A stretch of 64,000 bases of DNA from NCBI GenBank assembly GCA_036365455.1, contig JAWQUS010000003.1:5910001-5974000 (forward strand). The letters are read 5' to 3'. Numbering within the stretch: position 1 is the first letter of the stretch; the number at the start of each line of letters is the position of its first letter. The notes beneath the pieces were generated by a model. The model was not told the DNA's origin and made no database searches. It worked only from the letters and a program-made list of their open reading frames with translations. The DNA comes from Macrosoma leucophasiata. Its lineage: Eukaryota; Arthropoda; Insecta; Lepidoptera; Hedylidae. This document shows positions 51,793 through 62,275 of this stretch, piece by piece. The translations under genes were made by a program, and so were the position numbers.

Positions 51793-53835
51793 GGTAAAAA
51801 TTATACGGGTCAAAAACATTCAAATCTGAACACACCCATAGACAACGACAAGTCATCCGTCAATGTCAACGTCAAAGCAGTTGTCAATCTATCAAAACAA
51901 ACTTTGGATGATTCGACTATTGGGGTGCTGGAAAAGGGTTTAAACTTTGCACCAGCTCCATCGAGGATACCGTACGAAGAGATTATCAGTTATGTCGAGG
52001 ACTGCGTCATTAGGAATCAAGTTCCAAAGGAGACAGCCGAGGAAATCCGACAGGACGTATCGTCTGCGTTACGACACTGCCGGCCACCAAAACCTAATCT
52101 GTCTCGTGAAGAACTCCGCTCACTGACGACGTTGAGACGATCAGAAGACATCATCGTCCTCCGTGCTGATAAAGGAAACGCTACGGTTGTGATGGACACG
52201 TCAGACTACAATGATAAAATCTTATCGCTGTTATCGGATGAAAGCACATATAAAAAGGTAAACAAAGACCCCACCTCTAGTATATTAAAAAAGACTACCG
52301 ATTTACTGCATAAATATTCATATTCATTGGATCTTGACGTACCAAAACTTTTACCTGCTTGTCCAAAGCCACCCAAACTGTATGGGCTCCCTAAAATACA
52401 TAAGACTGGCGCTCCCCTTCGTCCCATAGTTAGTCAAATTGACACTCCAACTTACAAATTGGCAAAACATGTGGCACAGATACTTTCACCACTGCGGGGA
52501 CACACTAGAGCGTATGTCAAAGACTCTTACAGTTTCATTGCTGAAGTCAAACATCTACAACTATCAGCAAATGAAACAATGGTCAGCTTCGATGTTGAAT
52601 CCTTATTTACATGTTTACCGGTTAAGGATTGTGTCGAGATTGTTAAAAGAAAGCTAATTGCTCACAATATGCCCCGTCAATATGCAGAACTACTTGAATG
52701 GTGCCTGACATCTGGCTATCTAATGTGGAATGGGGAATTCTACCTACAAATAGACGGAGTTGCCATGGGCTCCCCAGTTTCTCCCATAGTCGCCGATATA
52801 TTCATGGAGGACTTTGAGGAGAGAGCCCTGAGCACTACAACCATAACACCTCGCATTTATAAACGATATGTAGATGACACATTCACCATATTGGATAGCA
52901 ATAATGTTTCTGTTTTTCTTTCACATCTCAATTCCATACACCATAAAATCAAATTCACTATGGAATTGGAACAGGACAATAAATTAGCCTTCTTAGATAC
53001 TTTATTAATTAGAAAAACCAATAACACACTCAGTCACACTGTGTTTAGGAAGTCTACCCATACTGATAGGTACCTTAATGGTGAATCACACCATCACCCG
53101 GCACATTTATCTGCCGTTGGCTCATCTCTATTTCAGAGAGCACGAGGCATCTGTGACGACCACCATCTTCAGGGGGAGCTGAAGCACCTACGCCAGGTGC
53201 TACATAACAACAAGCTCCATGTACCACCCGTCCGTCACAGAGGCCGCGTGAAACCACCTACAGTAGAACGACAACCAGCTATACTACCTTACGTTAAGGG
53301 TGTCACAGATAAAATCAGCAACATTTTAAAAAAGAATTCCATTAAAACAGTTTTCAAACCATATAAAAAGATTCATCAGTATTTAAGACCCATTAAAAGT
53401 AATATTCCATTACAAAATTCTGGCATTTATAAATTAGATTGTGATTGTGGACTCTCATATATTGGTCAAACGAAGAGAGCTGTATCCACCCGCGTTAAAG
53501 AGCACATTGCTGATGTCAAAAACCGAAGAACAGGGAGGTCTGCAGTCTGTGAACACATAGCGGATAAGCCGAACCATTACATCCGGTTTGATAAAATTCA
53601 AATACTCGCTAGAGAACACAAACCCATTCCACGAATGGTACGCGAGGCTATTGAAATTAAAAAACACCCAAATTTCAATAGAGAAGATGGATGGCGATTA
53701 TCAACATCATGGGATCCCATACTTAGCAAGATTAAATCCCAGCCGCAGCAGTCTGCAAGACCTCAAGATACCATAAGTAATTATTGTGTTAATCCTGAAC
53801 GCTACGCAAGGCGTTTACGAAATCGATGGAGGTAG
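51793..53835 (+). CDS. Penelope-like reverse transcriptase with GIY-YIG endonuclease
   Basis: The frame is open from an ATG at 51766 (689 codons), but the first nine codons are antisense of the left arm, so the element's own sequence starts near 51793 and is probably 5'-truncated; Penelope proteins are usually longer. Order of motifs, numbered from 51766: VLEKGLNFAPAP near residue 60; RADKGNATVV near 133; YGLPKIHK near 205 with GAPLRPIVS after it; VSFDVESLF near 275; AMGSPVSPIVA near 333; catalytic YVDD near 367; then the GIY-YIG nuclease with GIYKLDCDCG near 554 and YIGQTKR near 565, followed by R, H and E/N residues of that fold. All main RT and endonuclease motifs look intact. It nicks DNA and copies its RNA onto it in the nucleus. 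Expression may start at an internal ATG or need the missing 5' end. Confidence 0.92.
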   Translation, partial: GKNYTGQKHSNLNTPIDNDKSSVNVNVKAVVNLSKQTLDDSTIGVLEKGLNFAPAPSRIPYEEIISYVEDCVIRNQVPKETAEEIRQDVSSALRHCRPPKPNLSREELRSLTTLRRSEDIIVLRADKGNATVVMDTSDYNDKILSLLSDESTYKKVNKDPTSSILKKTTDLLHKYSYSLDLDVPKLLPACPKPPKLYGLPKIHKTGAPLRPIVSQIDTPTYKLAKHVAQILSPLRGHTRAYVKDSYSFIAEVKHLQLSANETMVSFDVESLFTCLPVKDCVEIVKRKLIAHNMPRQYAELLEWCLTSGYLMWNGEFYLQIDGVAMGSPVSPIVADIFMEDFEERALSTTTITPRIYKRYVDDTFTILDSNNVSVFLSHLNSIHHKIKFTMELEQDNKLAFLDTLLIRKTNNTLSHTVFRKSTHTDRYLNGESHHHPAHLSAVGSSLFQRARGICDDHHLQGELKHLRQVLHNNKLHVPPVRHRGRVKPPTVERQPAILPYVKGVTDKISNILKKNSIKTVFKPYKKIHQYLRPIKSNIPLQNSGIYKLDCDCGLSYIGQTKRAVSTRVKEHIADVKNRRTGRSAVCEHIADKPNHYIRFDKIQILAREHKPIPRMVREAIEIKKHPNFNREDGWRLSTSWDPILSKIKSQPQQSARPQDTISNYCVNPERYARRLRNRWR

Positions 53836-54205
53836 CTACATATAATTTTTTCGAACTTCTGTCAGACAAATGTCACCTCAGTCTGCCCGGGACCACGGAA
53901 GCTGAAAAGCGACCGAAACGTCGGGTTGATTTTAAAAATCATTTTAGTTTAATATACGCGAGATAAATCCGTAAAAATAGTTTTATTTCAACTACGTTGT
54001 CTGTCAGTCACTCAGTAACGTAACAGTTTTATATTGATTATAAGAGGTACATTTACACTTCCACTGTAACATGATAACTTATTATTAATCTTGAATAATA
54101 ATAATTAAAGAATATATGCAAATTTTTCTTTTATTTGGGGGTTCCATCAAAAATTTCGCTTTTCAAAAGGGTTCCACCGCCAAAAAACTTTGAGAAACGC
54201 GTTTA

Positions 54206-54433
54206 AAAGTTTAAAATCCTTTATCTCTGGTTCTATTGGGATTTTTCCATTTTCTGGAAGTTTCCCAGTACCTCGGCGTTTGGTAATGTGCCCGGAGATG
54301 GCAACGGGTTCACCACCTGTTACATGGGCCAAAAACGTAACCGGCGAGTCGTAGGTGTTTGCATGTATGCTTGAATTCATGCATTTACCTCTGCCTACCC
54401 CTTCGGGGATTACAGGCGTGAAGTTACGTAAGT
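54206..54433 (+). repeat. SINE-C copy without tRNA head
   Basis: CCTTTATCTCTGGTTCTATT, GGGATTTTTCCATTTTCTGG, GTTACATGGGCC, AACCGGCGAGTCGTAGG and CCCTTCGGGGATTACAGGCG match 61955-62165. Confidence 0.85.
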
Positions 54434-54835
54434 TACGGTTAACGAAGACACAATGCTTAATGAATCGCGTTACTGTTTTGCACTCGGGAATAGGATGTAT
54501 CCCGGTCACTTATCCGGATCCTTATCAAACATTATTTTAATTAGTGTCTCATTTCATTTGTCCGTGGGTATCAGGAGGGATGTAAATTTGTTTTTGGGCG
54601 AAAGTGTAACAAAACACGCAGCAAATTCATCACCTTTACCTGAATTTACTACAAAAATACGTATTACCTTATTCCTCCCTATCGTTATGGATATGTTTCA
54701 ACATTACAATTATCCAGGAATCATTATTAGCTCGTCTACGGGGTACCCGCAGGTATATTTTTTTAACTAATAATATTCGTACGGAAACTACTCATTTGCG
54801 AATAAGACGCATTAAGTTTTCTATTGTTATAATTA
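54434..54835. other. Unassigned
   Basis: 105-residue frame at 54453-54770 has no signature. Confidence 0.4.
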
Positions 54836-54935
54836 TTTAATTTAATTAATCTTTATTGCACAATGTAAGTACATAAGGCGGACTTATTGCCGCAGGGCAT
54901 ACTCTACCAGTCAACCTTAAGGTAGTGGGACATGA
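54836..54935 (-). repeat. LINE 3'-end-like fragment
   Basis: TCTTTATTGCACAATGTAAG, TTGCCGCAGGGCATACTCTA and CCAGTCAACC: the reversed 3' end type also seen near 10026. Family inferred. Confidence 0.45.
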
Positions 54936-55132
54936 TAGTGAAGGTGCAATTTAAAAAACCTTTAAGAGAGCAATTATAAAAAACGGTTAAATATTTACAT
55001 ACATATTGTGTCATAGCCAAATATATACTTAAGACATTTATTCAGAAAAGTATACTAAACTTAAGTAATAATATAAATATCTATAATACCTATACATAAA
55101 CATAAATAATATATATATATAATGTATATATA

Positions 55133-56830
55133 TATTATTTATGAAGAACACGCAAGATGTGTTAAAACGATGGAGCGAGTATTATGGGGAAATGTATGAT
55201 TATGCTCACAACCCTGACGCCGGAGTTGCTGACTTGACGGTGCCGGCTTGTGAGGATATAACAATAGATGAGATTGTAAGGGCGATACGAAGTTTGAAAT
55301 GTGGTAAGGCTGCGGGTATTGATCAGGTTTCTGCCGAAATGATCAAATATGGTGGTGCTGCCCTTTGCGATTCTTTCTGGGTGTTGTGCAACCTTTGCTG
55401 GAGGTCCGGAAGAATCCCAAAGGATTGGCGGTGTGCGGTCATCGTGCCTTTGTATAAAGGCAAAGGTTCACGTATGGACTGCACCAGCTATCGAGCAATC
55501 AGTTTGATCAGTTTGGCAGCTAAGGTGTATGGGAAAGTCTTAGAAAGAAGAATGAAAGAGAAGTCCGACGGGTTGTTGTGGGATGCACAGGGTGGTTTCA
55601 GAACTGGAAGAGGATGTATGGATCAAGTTTTCTCCCTCCGCAACATCGTAGAGAAGCATCTGGCTGTGAGCCAGAAGGTTTTCTGCGGTTTTGTGGATTT
55701 GGAGAAGGCGTTTGATAGGGTATTACGAAAGGAGCTGTGGGACATTTTGCCAGAGTATGGTATTGATGGCAGTCTGCTCCGTGCAATACAGTCCACGTAT
55801 GTGGGCTGTCAAGCATGTGTGCGGGTAGATGGTAACATGTCACCCTGGTTTGATGTTAACATCGGTGTCAAACAGGGTTGCGTGCTTTCGTCTAGGCTGT
55901 TTATTATATATCTGGACAAATGCCTCCAGAGGGTGAAGTTGATGGATGTGGGAGTGCGTATGGGTGACTTAGTGGTGAACTGTCTGCTTTACGCAGACGA
56001 TGCGGTCATTGTTAGCTCTACACCATCTGGGCTACAAGCACTAGTCACAGTCATGAAAGAGGATTGTATGGAGAAAGGCTTACAATTGAATGTGGATAAA
56101 ACTAAAGTATTAGTATTTGAAAGAGATGAACAGAGAACAAATGCAAGGGTAGTAGTAGATGATGCAGTGTTAGAACAGGTTGATGAAATTGTATATCTTG
56201 GATGTGCTTTTAGCAAGGATGGTAGGTACACCACTGACATAGAAAGAAGAGTGCTTGCTGGGAATTGCGTGAATGGAGCGTTGGGTAAGCTACTAGAATC
56301 TAAACATCTCAGCCAGCGGGCTCGACTAGCCGTACATAATGCTGTACTTACTCCAACGCTTTTATATGGAAGCGAGAGCTGGGTATGCAGGAAAGAGCAT
56401 GAAAGTAAGTTGAACGCGGTCGAGATGAGATCTTTGCGCAAGATCTGCGGTGTATCACTCACCGATCGCGTTCGTAATGAAGATGTAAGAAAGAGACTTT
56501 GTGTGAATGATAGTATCGGTGTAAAAATGAAAAAAGGCATGCTCCGATGGTTCGGGCATATAGAAAGAATGTCGAATGAGCGAATGACTAAACAGATATA
56601 CAATGCGAATGTGGATGGTTGCAGAGGCCCAGGAAGACCAAGGCTGACCTACCATGACCAAATAGGTCGAGTTCTGTCTGATGGTGGGGTCAAAAGTCTT
56701 AGGAATCGGCGTGCATGTATGAAGAGAATGATGAAGGTAGACGAGGCACGAGAGGTTTGTCAGAACCGGGATGTCTGGCGCTCTACACTCTCTGCCTACC
56801 CCGTTAGGGACCTGGCGTGAAGATACAAAA
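55133..56830 (+). mobile_element. RTE-clade LINE copy H, longest copy, 1698 bp
   Basis: Target duplication AATGTATATATA at 55121-55132 and 56831-56842. 5'-truncated before the RT domain; 3' end GGCGTGAAGATACAAAA. It joins a truncated Rep1 at 56843 directly. Confidence 0.9.
55141..56820 (+). CDS. RTE-clade reverse transcriptase, endonuclease missing
   Basis: 559 codons, open to its stop. RT motifs in order: CGKAAGIDQVSAEMIKY near residue 48; SYRAISLISLAAKVYGK near 120; QGGFRTGRGC near 151; FVDLEKAFDRV near 184; GVKQGCVLS near 243; YADDAVIVSS near 283; then KTKVLVFERDE and the conserved C-terminal region through RWFGHIERM and GPGRPRLTYHDQ. RTE proteins normally carry an AP-type endonuclease N-terminal to this; it is absent, so this is 5' truncation and not a complete element. 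The ATG is simply the first one available within the family sequence. Catalytic YADD is intact. The other RTE copies in this window (10.9, 13.9, 20.4, 38.4, 42.3, 43.2 kb) are shorter versions of this one. Confidence 0.9.
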   Translation: MKNTQDVLKRWSEYYGEMYDYAHNPDAGVADLTVPACEDITIDEIVRAIRSLKCGKAAGIDQVSAEMIKYGGAALCDSFWVLCNLCWRSGRIPKDWRCAVIVPLYKGKGSRMDCTSYRAISLISLAAKVYGKVLERRMKEKSDGLLWDAQGGFRTGRGCMDQVFSLRNIVEKHLAVSQKVFCGFVDLEKAFDRVLRKELWDILPEYGIDGSLLRAIQSTYVGCQACVRVDGNMSPWFDVNIGVKQGCVLSSRLFIIYLDKCLQRVKLMDVGVRMGDLVVNCLLYADDAVIVSSTPSGLQALVTVMKEDCMEKGLQLNVDKTKVLVFERDEQRTNARVVVDDAVLEQVDEIVYLGCAFSKDGRYTTDIERRVLAGNCVNGALGKLLESKHLSQRARLAVHNAVLTPTLLYGSESWVCRKEHESKLNAVEMRSLRKICGVSLTDRVRNEDVRKRLCVNDSIGVKMKKGMLRWFGHIERMSNERMTKQIYNANVDGCRGPGRPRLTYHDQIGRVLSDGGVKSLRNRRACMKRMMKVDEAREVCQNRDVWRSTLSAYPVRDLA

Positions 56831-56842
56831 AATGTATATATA

Positions 56843-57003
56843 CGGCCCTGTAATTTCCGGCACAGAGGCATAAGACCTTAGGCCTCAGGAGTGGTAACGC
56901 ATCTGCATTTTGACCTTGGTCTTTGTGTGGGTGTCTATAGGCTGCAGTCATCACTTAACATCAATGTGAACTGCATGCTTGTTTACCACTTCCATTACAT
57001 AAA
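56843..57003 (+). repeat. Rep1 copy, 5'-truncated
   Basis: CGGCCCTGTAATTTCCGGC to CCACTTCCATTACATAAAAA. Forward. Confidence 0.85.
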
Positions 57004-57836
57004 AAAAATATATATATATTTATATGATAAATACATATAAAAATGAGACAATGAACAATCAACATTAGAACAATGATTGCAAAAAATATAAAAAATTAAA
57101 TATATATAAAATAACCACGCAGATGGTTTTGGTAAAAATATTTTTATTTTTTGTACACGAATGTAAATTATTATATTCTTCTTAAATGTATTTCTTCGTT
57201 CCGTCCATTGAACTGCTCCTAAAATATCTTTATCAATTTCAAGAAATGGTGATATAAATGAAGTGACAGGAAAAAAAATATACGTGGTAAAAATATCTTT
57301 AGAAAGGAGATCCGTCACTTTGTATCGGGCCTTGGTACATAATTGTACAACAATAAAACTTTAAGTCTTCAAACATTAGTTCTTATATTTATAACATATT
57401 TGACTTCGTTGACGAGTGGGTTCGTGAGATATACCAATTTAAAAAATGTAAGAATGAAGTCGTTTTTCCGCCATATTTTTATTTATTTTCGTACTAATAG
57501 GCGCTATTTTAAAATTGACTGCTTGTAGATTGCTATTATAGCTAAGAAAGTGATTTTTATAATAAATAATCACACTTGTATCCACAAATATCTATGAATG
57601 CTTTTAAATTGCGTTTCACTGTACACCGAGCACGTTTTTTGGCAAACTCCAGTCTATTTTACAAACACAAGATAAACTGAATTGAACAGAAACCTCTAGC
57701 ACTACCTACGTAATCCAAATCGCAAGAGCACTCGAAAAATCCGTTTCAACAAACACAAAAACAAGCCACTCAAGCCAGTAAGTAGCCAAAAACGTCACAG
57801 AACACCAACAACAATAAACGCGCAGAAGCAAGTGAA
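57004..57836. other. Unassigned; possible exon-like frame on minus strand
   Basis: The minus frame 57318-56995 (107 residues) begins with a fairly balanced ~50-residue stretch (IFFPVTSFISPFLEIDKDIL, GAVQWTERR) before turning into AT-rich noise. It could be a short exon transcribed leftward from the 57.8-kb region, or chance. No family recognised. Confidence 0.25.
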
Positions 57837-57954
57837 TGACGTCAATCATCAATGACGTGACTGGTGACAGACATGAGGTGACATATCAAAGCGTCAAAAA
57901 GGGATGTGTCAACTTGGGCGGCTGTCACAAAATATCGATGTTAAGAATATCGAT
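57837..57954 (-). promoter_or_regulatory. Cluster of CRE-like and DRE-like motifs
   Basis: A perfect TGACGTCA at 57837-57844, TGACGTGA at 57853-57860, and two TATCGAT motifs at 57933-57939 and 57948-57954 lie within 120 bases in otherwise motif-poor sequence. Such motifs are common in insect promoters (CREB-type and DREF-type sites). Direction and function are inferred. Confidence 0.3.
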
Positions 57955-58381
57955 CCATTGATCGAATGGGTCATTTAGTCCTTTGTGTTGATTTAAAACC
58001 TGAATGAATGTATTTCAATAAGTCTTCATCTGATTATTGGCACCTTAAAATGAAATCTAACGTGTACTTTCACTTATTTTTCTATTTATTACTTAACCGA
58101 TTTTTTTTAAATACGAAAAAAACGTGTTAATCGATACTTTCTGATACAATAATTATATCCTGTGCCATTACATTTCGTTACATTCCTTTCTACGTCATCA
58201 TAAATATCAAAAGTACAGATTTTTCAAAAACTGTTTTTAATACTTTTCCGGTGGATTTCAGTATTGTTTGTTTATTAATGTTATACTGAAAAATTTACAG
58301 GTAAATGCGCACAAATTTTATGTAAAGTATTTGTTCGTGTACAATCTATGTACCATTTTGGCTGATCTCCTTTACTAGTTA

Positions 58382-58944
58382 AAAACCGGTCAAGTGCATG
58401 TCGGGTCATGCGCAGTGTAGGGTTCCGTAGTTACAGAGTAAGAGATGTAATTAAAAATTAAATAATAAATATTTTCAATGGACTTGTTCGAAATTTTCGA
58501 GTAAAATACATTTGGTCGACTATAACGCGCAAACTTGCAAGGCCAAATTTAGTGTGATAGTTTTCCTTTTAATTTCGTTATATGTAGCTACTAACCCCGT
58601 AACGTTTGAATTTCTAACAATAACCGTTTAGTCTGTAGGGGGGAGGACACAAGAGTCTAACAAAAATTTGCATTTTAAAGCTTAATTAGTCACGAACAGT
58701 TAACTAAATCGAAAAATGATGTTCGTACACCCATAATATTTTTAAAGACCAATCTAACGATACCCCACACTATATGAAAATCGAAAAATAAAAAAAATAT
58801 CCGCGCGTTACTAGTTCGGGAGGTTACCCCTAAAAAAATTTTTTTTTTCACGTTTTTATTCTACCACTTTGTCGGCGTGATTAAGGTGTATACTTGTGCC
58901 AAATTTCAAGTCTCTAGTACTAACAGTTTTTGCGCTAAACCGCG

Positions 58945-58976
<32 letters not shown>

Positions 58977-59027
58977 GACATGGCGAAACTATAAGGGTTC
59001 CTTGTTTACTACGGAACCCTAAAAATG
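58382..59027 (+). repeat. Full ACGGAACCC-type dispersed repeat with (ACAG)n
   Basis: Starts AAAAACCGGTCAAGTGCATG, has TAGGGTTCCGTAG near its left end and CTACGGAACCCTAAAAA at its right end (inverted), with GACAGACAGACAGACAGACG then GGACATGGCGAAACTATAAG before the end. Non-coding; a widespread type in Lepidoptera. Confidence 0.7.
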
Positions 59028-59216
59028 ATGAGACAATCATTATTTATTTATATAAAAACAAAAAAACAAACTCAGTTAGGCCATGGCGCCTTAATTAAAA
59101 ATTTTCAGGCAAGTTTAATAAGTTCTCAAGTTTTGTGGAGATTTTTTGCGGTGTTAACGTTGAGTACCCTAGTTTGTAAAATAACTTACGGACTTTACTG
59201 AGCATCTTTTACAGTA

Positions 59217-59645
59217 TTAAGGTCCTTTTTCACTAGAGATGTGCAATGCAGCTGTGCTGCGAAGTTGTGAAATAATCAAAATAAGATATCATGCTATTGC
59301 AAAAAATTTGGTGCTATCCAGTTACAGTATTATACCATTAGAAAGTACGGTTTAGGTTGTTTATGATTATCATGCTGTTCTGAAATATACGCTACGAAAA
59401 TATGTGACCGTTTCCGATACTAAGCTAAGTAGCTGTACGAGAAATATGCGCTATGAAACGCATAAATAACTCGCATCCATAGCACGTATCCATAGCATAC
59501 ATCTTTCCATATAAAAACATATCTTAGCTGAATCCGTTTCCACCAATGCTAAGCCATGTGCACCAATAAAAATGATTGGTGGATATCAAACGCATCCATA
59601 GCAACGTAGCATAGCACATCTCGGGTGGAAAAGCACCCTAAAAAC
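59217..59645. mobile_element. MITE-like element, about 425 bp
   Basis: Ends are imperfect inverted repeats: TTAAGGTCCTTTTTCAC then GAGATGTGCAATGC at left; GCATAGCACATCTCGGGTGG then AAAAGCACCCTAAAA at right. Internal CATCCATAGCA blocks repeat. No coding frame. Confidence 0.6.
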
Positions 59646-59814
59646 TTACTGATATATGAAACCCAACATAAGTCGCAAAAGATTTATACTAGGCTCCTAT
59701 CGTAATGTCTTAGTTGTGATTTACAAGAGTTTGAGAGTTAGAGTACAATACTTAACCTTACCTGGTTAAGCGAGTTATTCAGCAACCGACGCCATATAAA
59801 ACACAAAAAAAATG

Positions 59815-60045
59815 ATGTTAAGTGATGACTGCAGCGTACACCCACAAAAGACAAGGTCAAAGTGCAAATGCGTTACCACTCCTGAGGCCTAAGGAGTTAT
59901 GCCTCTGTGCCGGAAATTACAGGGCCGTACATTACCACCTGACCGGAACACGATAGTGCTGAACACTACCATTTAGCGGCAAGTATCTTAGGTAATGCGG
60001 TGGTGCCTACACCCGCGAGCTCCGTTATTGGAGCTCTACCACAAG
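59815..60045 (-). repeat. Rep1 copy
   Basis: GATGTTAAGTGATGACTGC to GAGCTCTACCACAAG on plus; well conserved in the centre. Confidence 0.8.
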
Positions 60046-60069
60046 ATAAAATATAATAATAAAATAAAT

Positions 60070-60400
60070 AAAAGTGAAGTGTCTAAAGGCATAATAGCGG
60101 GAAAGCCCGCTCCGAGCGTGAGATTACTCGCTCGTGATGGTGAAACCGGGGCCACACCTCTCGACAACCCCAGCCTCTCTCAACAGTGTTGTCCCCCGTC
60201 GACCATCGGGTTGGCTGTTTGGGGGGCCCACCAAGGAGAGGCGAGTCACCACCTGCCTAAAGTAGGATTCGATAATGTGAGATGTTGAATATAGGCAGGT
60301 GCCGGATCTCACTCCATAGGCCCAGACAGCTGGTCCCTCCAGTTCACCCACATAGCCCAAAGTTTGGCGAATCACTTATCTTTACAATAGTCCCATATTT
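60070..60400. other. GC-rich block, probably a repeat
   Basis: Markedly GC-richer than its flanks, with AAGCCCGCTCCGAGCG, GTTGTCCCCCGTCGACC and TGGTCCCTCCAGTTCACCC. Frames on both strands are short. AGGCAGGTG occurs in opposite orientation at its middle. Family not recognised. Confidence 0.45.
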
Positions 60401-60439
60401 TCTGCGGGGTCTGTCTGTGTCTGTATTAACTATTGATGC

Positions 60440-60600
60440 AGTCAGGGAGAGGTCCCGCCGAATATAACCCATTACAAAGTAGATCAAAATTCTCAAAAGG
60501 GCCTCTACGTGCTGGACCTCCCACGTTCCCGCGCAAGCCTGACAAAGGTCCGGGGTTCAAATTTGACCCCGTGCTGACGAGAGACAAAATAAATAAAAAA
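60440..60600 (+). repeat. Repeat H copy 2
   Basis: CAGGGAGAGGTCCCGCCGAA, ACCCATTACAAAGTAGATCA, CGCGCAAGCCTGACAAAGG, GGGGTTCAAATTTGACCCC. Matches 44097-44240. Confidence 0.65.
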
Positions 60601-60954
60601 AAATTACATTACATCATAATTTCGTTTTGTACTGAATGATAGTTAATTCTTTTCCGCTGGACTTTGGGTACCTGTAAGATTTTTAGGCAATTATTGTACG
60701 CTCTAAAGTACAACAGGGTCTCCATATAATAAAATTAGCTTAGAGCAGTTAAGAAAATTAGATCCTTGACTAACATGGACGGCACGGTTCGTTTAGTTTA
60801 TTTCATTACTTTTATGGTACCTATCATGACCAATATGTACTGCCAACGATAATTTAACAACCTAGTTTTCTAATAATAAAGAACCCCACAAGCTACGAGT
60901 AAGTTGAGATCAGTCGTCCTCTGAAACTTTTTATTTTATCAGTCATTTAGACGG
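60601..60954. other. Unassigned AT-rich sequence
   Basis: Nothing recognised. Confidence 0.45.
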
Positions 60955-61012
60955 TGGTAGACTGGTAGGGATATACCTAACGTGGGGTTTTGAGTATAAG
61001 CGTATTTTTAGG
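60955..61012 (+). repeat. SINE-A tail fragment
   Basis: GATATACCTAACGTGGGG, TTTTGAGTATAAGCGTAT. Confidence 0.45.
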
Positions 61013-61329
61013 AGTTGGTGGAGCTTGAAAATCACATTGAGTATTATAGTTTCTCACATCTCATTATAATAATATCTATTTTTCCTTTTCAGAAAATAAA
61101 GTGATCAATGTACGAACTTAGTATATATGAATTAATATGAATTAATACCTACTATATACATAATATTATGTTAATGTCTATATGTCCTCTTAATAACTAT
61201 CATAGAGTTAACAATGAAGGTCTCAGTGGTGACATCGCATCTTCTTATTGACCTCTGATTTTGATGAAATCCATAGGCTGCACTTAACATCCATGTATCT
61301 GCATGCTCGTTCGCCAACTTCGTTTCATG

Positions 61330-61495
61330 TAATCTGTAATTTCCGGCACAGAGGCATAACACCTTAGGCCTCAGGAGTGGTAACGCATCTGCATTTCGAC
61401 CTTGGTCTTTGTGTGGGTGTCTATAGGCTGCAGTCATCACTTAATATCAATGTGAACTGCATGCTTGTTTGCCACTTCCATTACATAAAAAAACG
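61330..61495 (+). repeat. Rep1 copy, 5'-truncated
   Basis: CTGTAATTTCCGGCACAGAG to CCACTTCCATTACATAAAAA. A much older Rep1 tail (ATCCATAGGCTGCACTTAAC) lies just upstream at about 61265-61325. Confidence 0.85.
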
Positions 61496-61850
61496 AGGAT
61501 GTCAAAGGTAACTGTTTTAATTAACACTTACCTGTTCGTCAATTACTTTGTTCACGTAAAAATAGTAAATGGAATAAAAATAAAATATAGTTCGGAACAA
61601 GCCTTACGCAGACATTAATTAACAAAGTCGAGGAAACCCGCTCGAGGCACAATGGAGTGGCGCCACCTCCTGCGGGACGTTACGCGAACTTAATGAGTTC
61701 ACTACTCGTATAAATTATTAATATATCAGATTTTTTTTCGCATGAACATGTAATACGTATAAGAACTGCGCCCGGATCCGTGACTGAGCTGTAGAGCGTA
61801 GACACCGTGGCATCACTTAACTAAACGTAATTCTTATTATTTTCTGTATG
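61496..61850. other. Unassigned
   Basis: Nothing recognised. Confidence 0.4.
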
Positions 61851-61861
61851 TCACGAAGGGT

Positions 61862-62173
61862 AACTGCCTCGGTAGCCTAGTGGTAGCAGGCCACTACTAC
61901 TACGCTGAGGTCCTGGGTTCGATTCCCGGGTAGGGGGTTATCAGAGATAATGGTGAAAAAGCCTTTATCTCTGGTTCTATTGGGATTTTTCCATTTTCTG
62001 GAAATTCCCCAGTACCTCAAAGTTTGGTAATGTGCCCGAAGATGTCAACAGGCTCGCCACCTGTTACATGGGCCAAAACGTAACCGGCGAATCGTGGGTG
62101 TTTGCATGTATGCTTGAATGCATGCATTTACCTCTGCCTACCCCTTCGAGGATTACAGGCGTGAAGTTACGTT
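61862..62173 (+). repeat. SINE-C, full length 312 bp
   Basis: Exact 11-base target duplication TCACGAAGGGT (61851-61861 and 62174-62184). The tRNA-like head has box A GTAGCCTAGTGGTAGC and box B GGGTTCGATTCCCG; the body reads TTATCTCTGGTTCTATTGGG and GTTACATGGGCC. The 3' 40 bases (CTCTGCCTACCCC to GGCGTGAAGTTACG) closely resemble the RTE LINE 3' terminus. Confidence 0.92.
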
Positions 62174-62189
62174 TCACGAAGGGTGGAAA

Positions 62190-62275
62190 TTAATGCTTGC
62201 ATTCAAACATAAAATATGTGCAAACACCCATGATTCACCAGTAACGTTTTTTTACAGGTGGCGGGCCTCATGTCA
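62190..62275 (-). repeat. SINE-C fragment, inverted
   Basis: AACACCCATGATTCACCAGT, AACGTTTTTTTACAGGTGG and CGGGCCT resemble the reverse of SINE-C 62040-62110 and the fragment at 26290. Confidence 0.6.

Larger units (their letters stand above)
50631..53989. mobile_element. Penelope-like element, head-to-head dimer
   Basis: Exact 15-base target duplication AACTACGTTGTCTGT at 50616-50630 and 53990-54004. The left arm 50657-51792 is the perfect reverse complement of the right arm 52856-53991 (1136 bp each by coordinate symmetry; no mismatch in the parts compared). The unique centre is 51793-52855. The plus copy is longer; the minus copy is cut at the YVDD region of RT. Both 3' ends face outward. 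Inverted or tandem partial copies are known for Penelope-type elements. An assembly chimera is possible but less likely given the clean target duplication. Confidence 0.92.
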
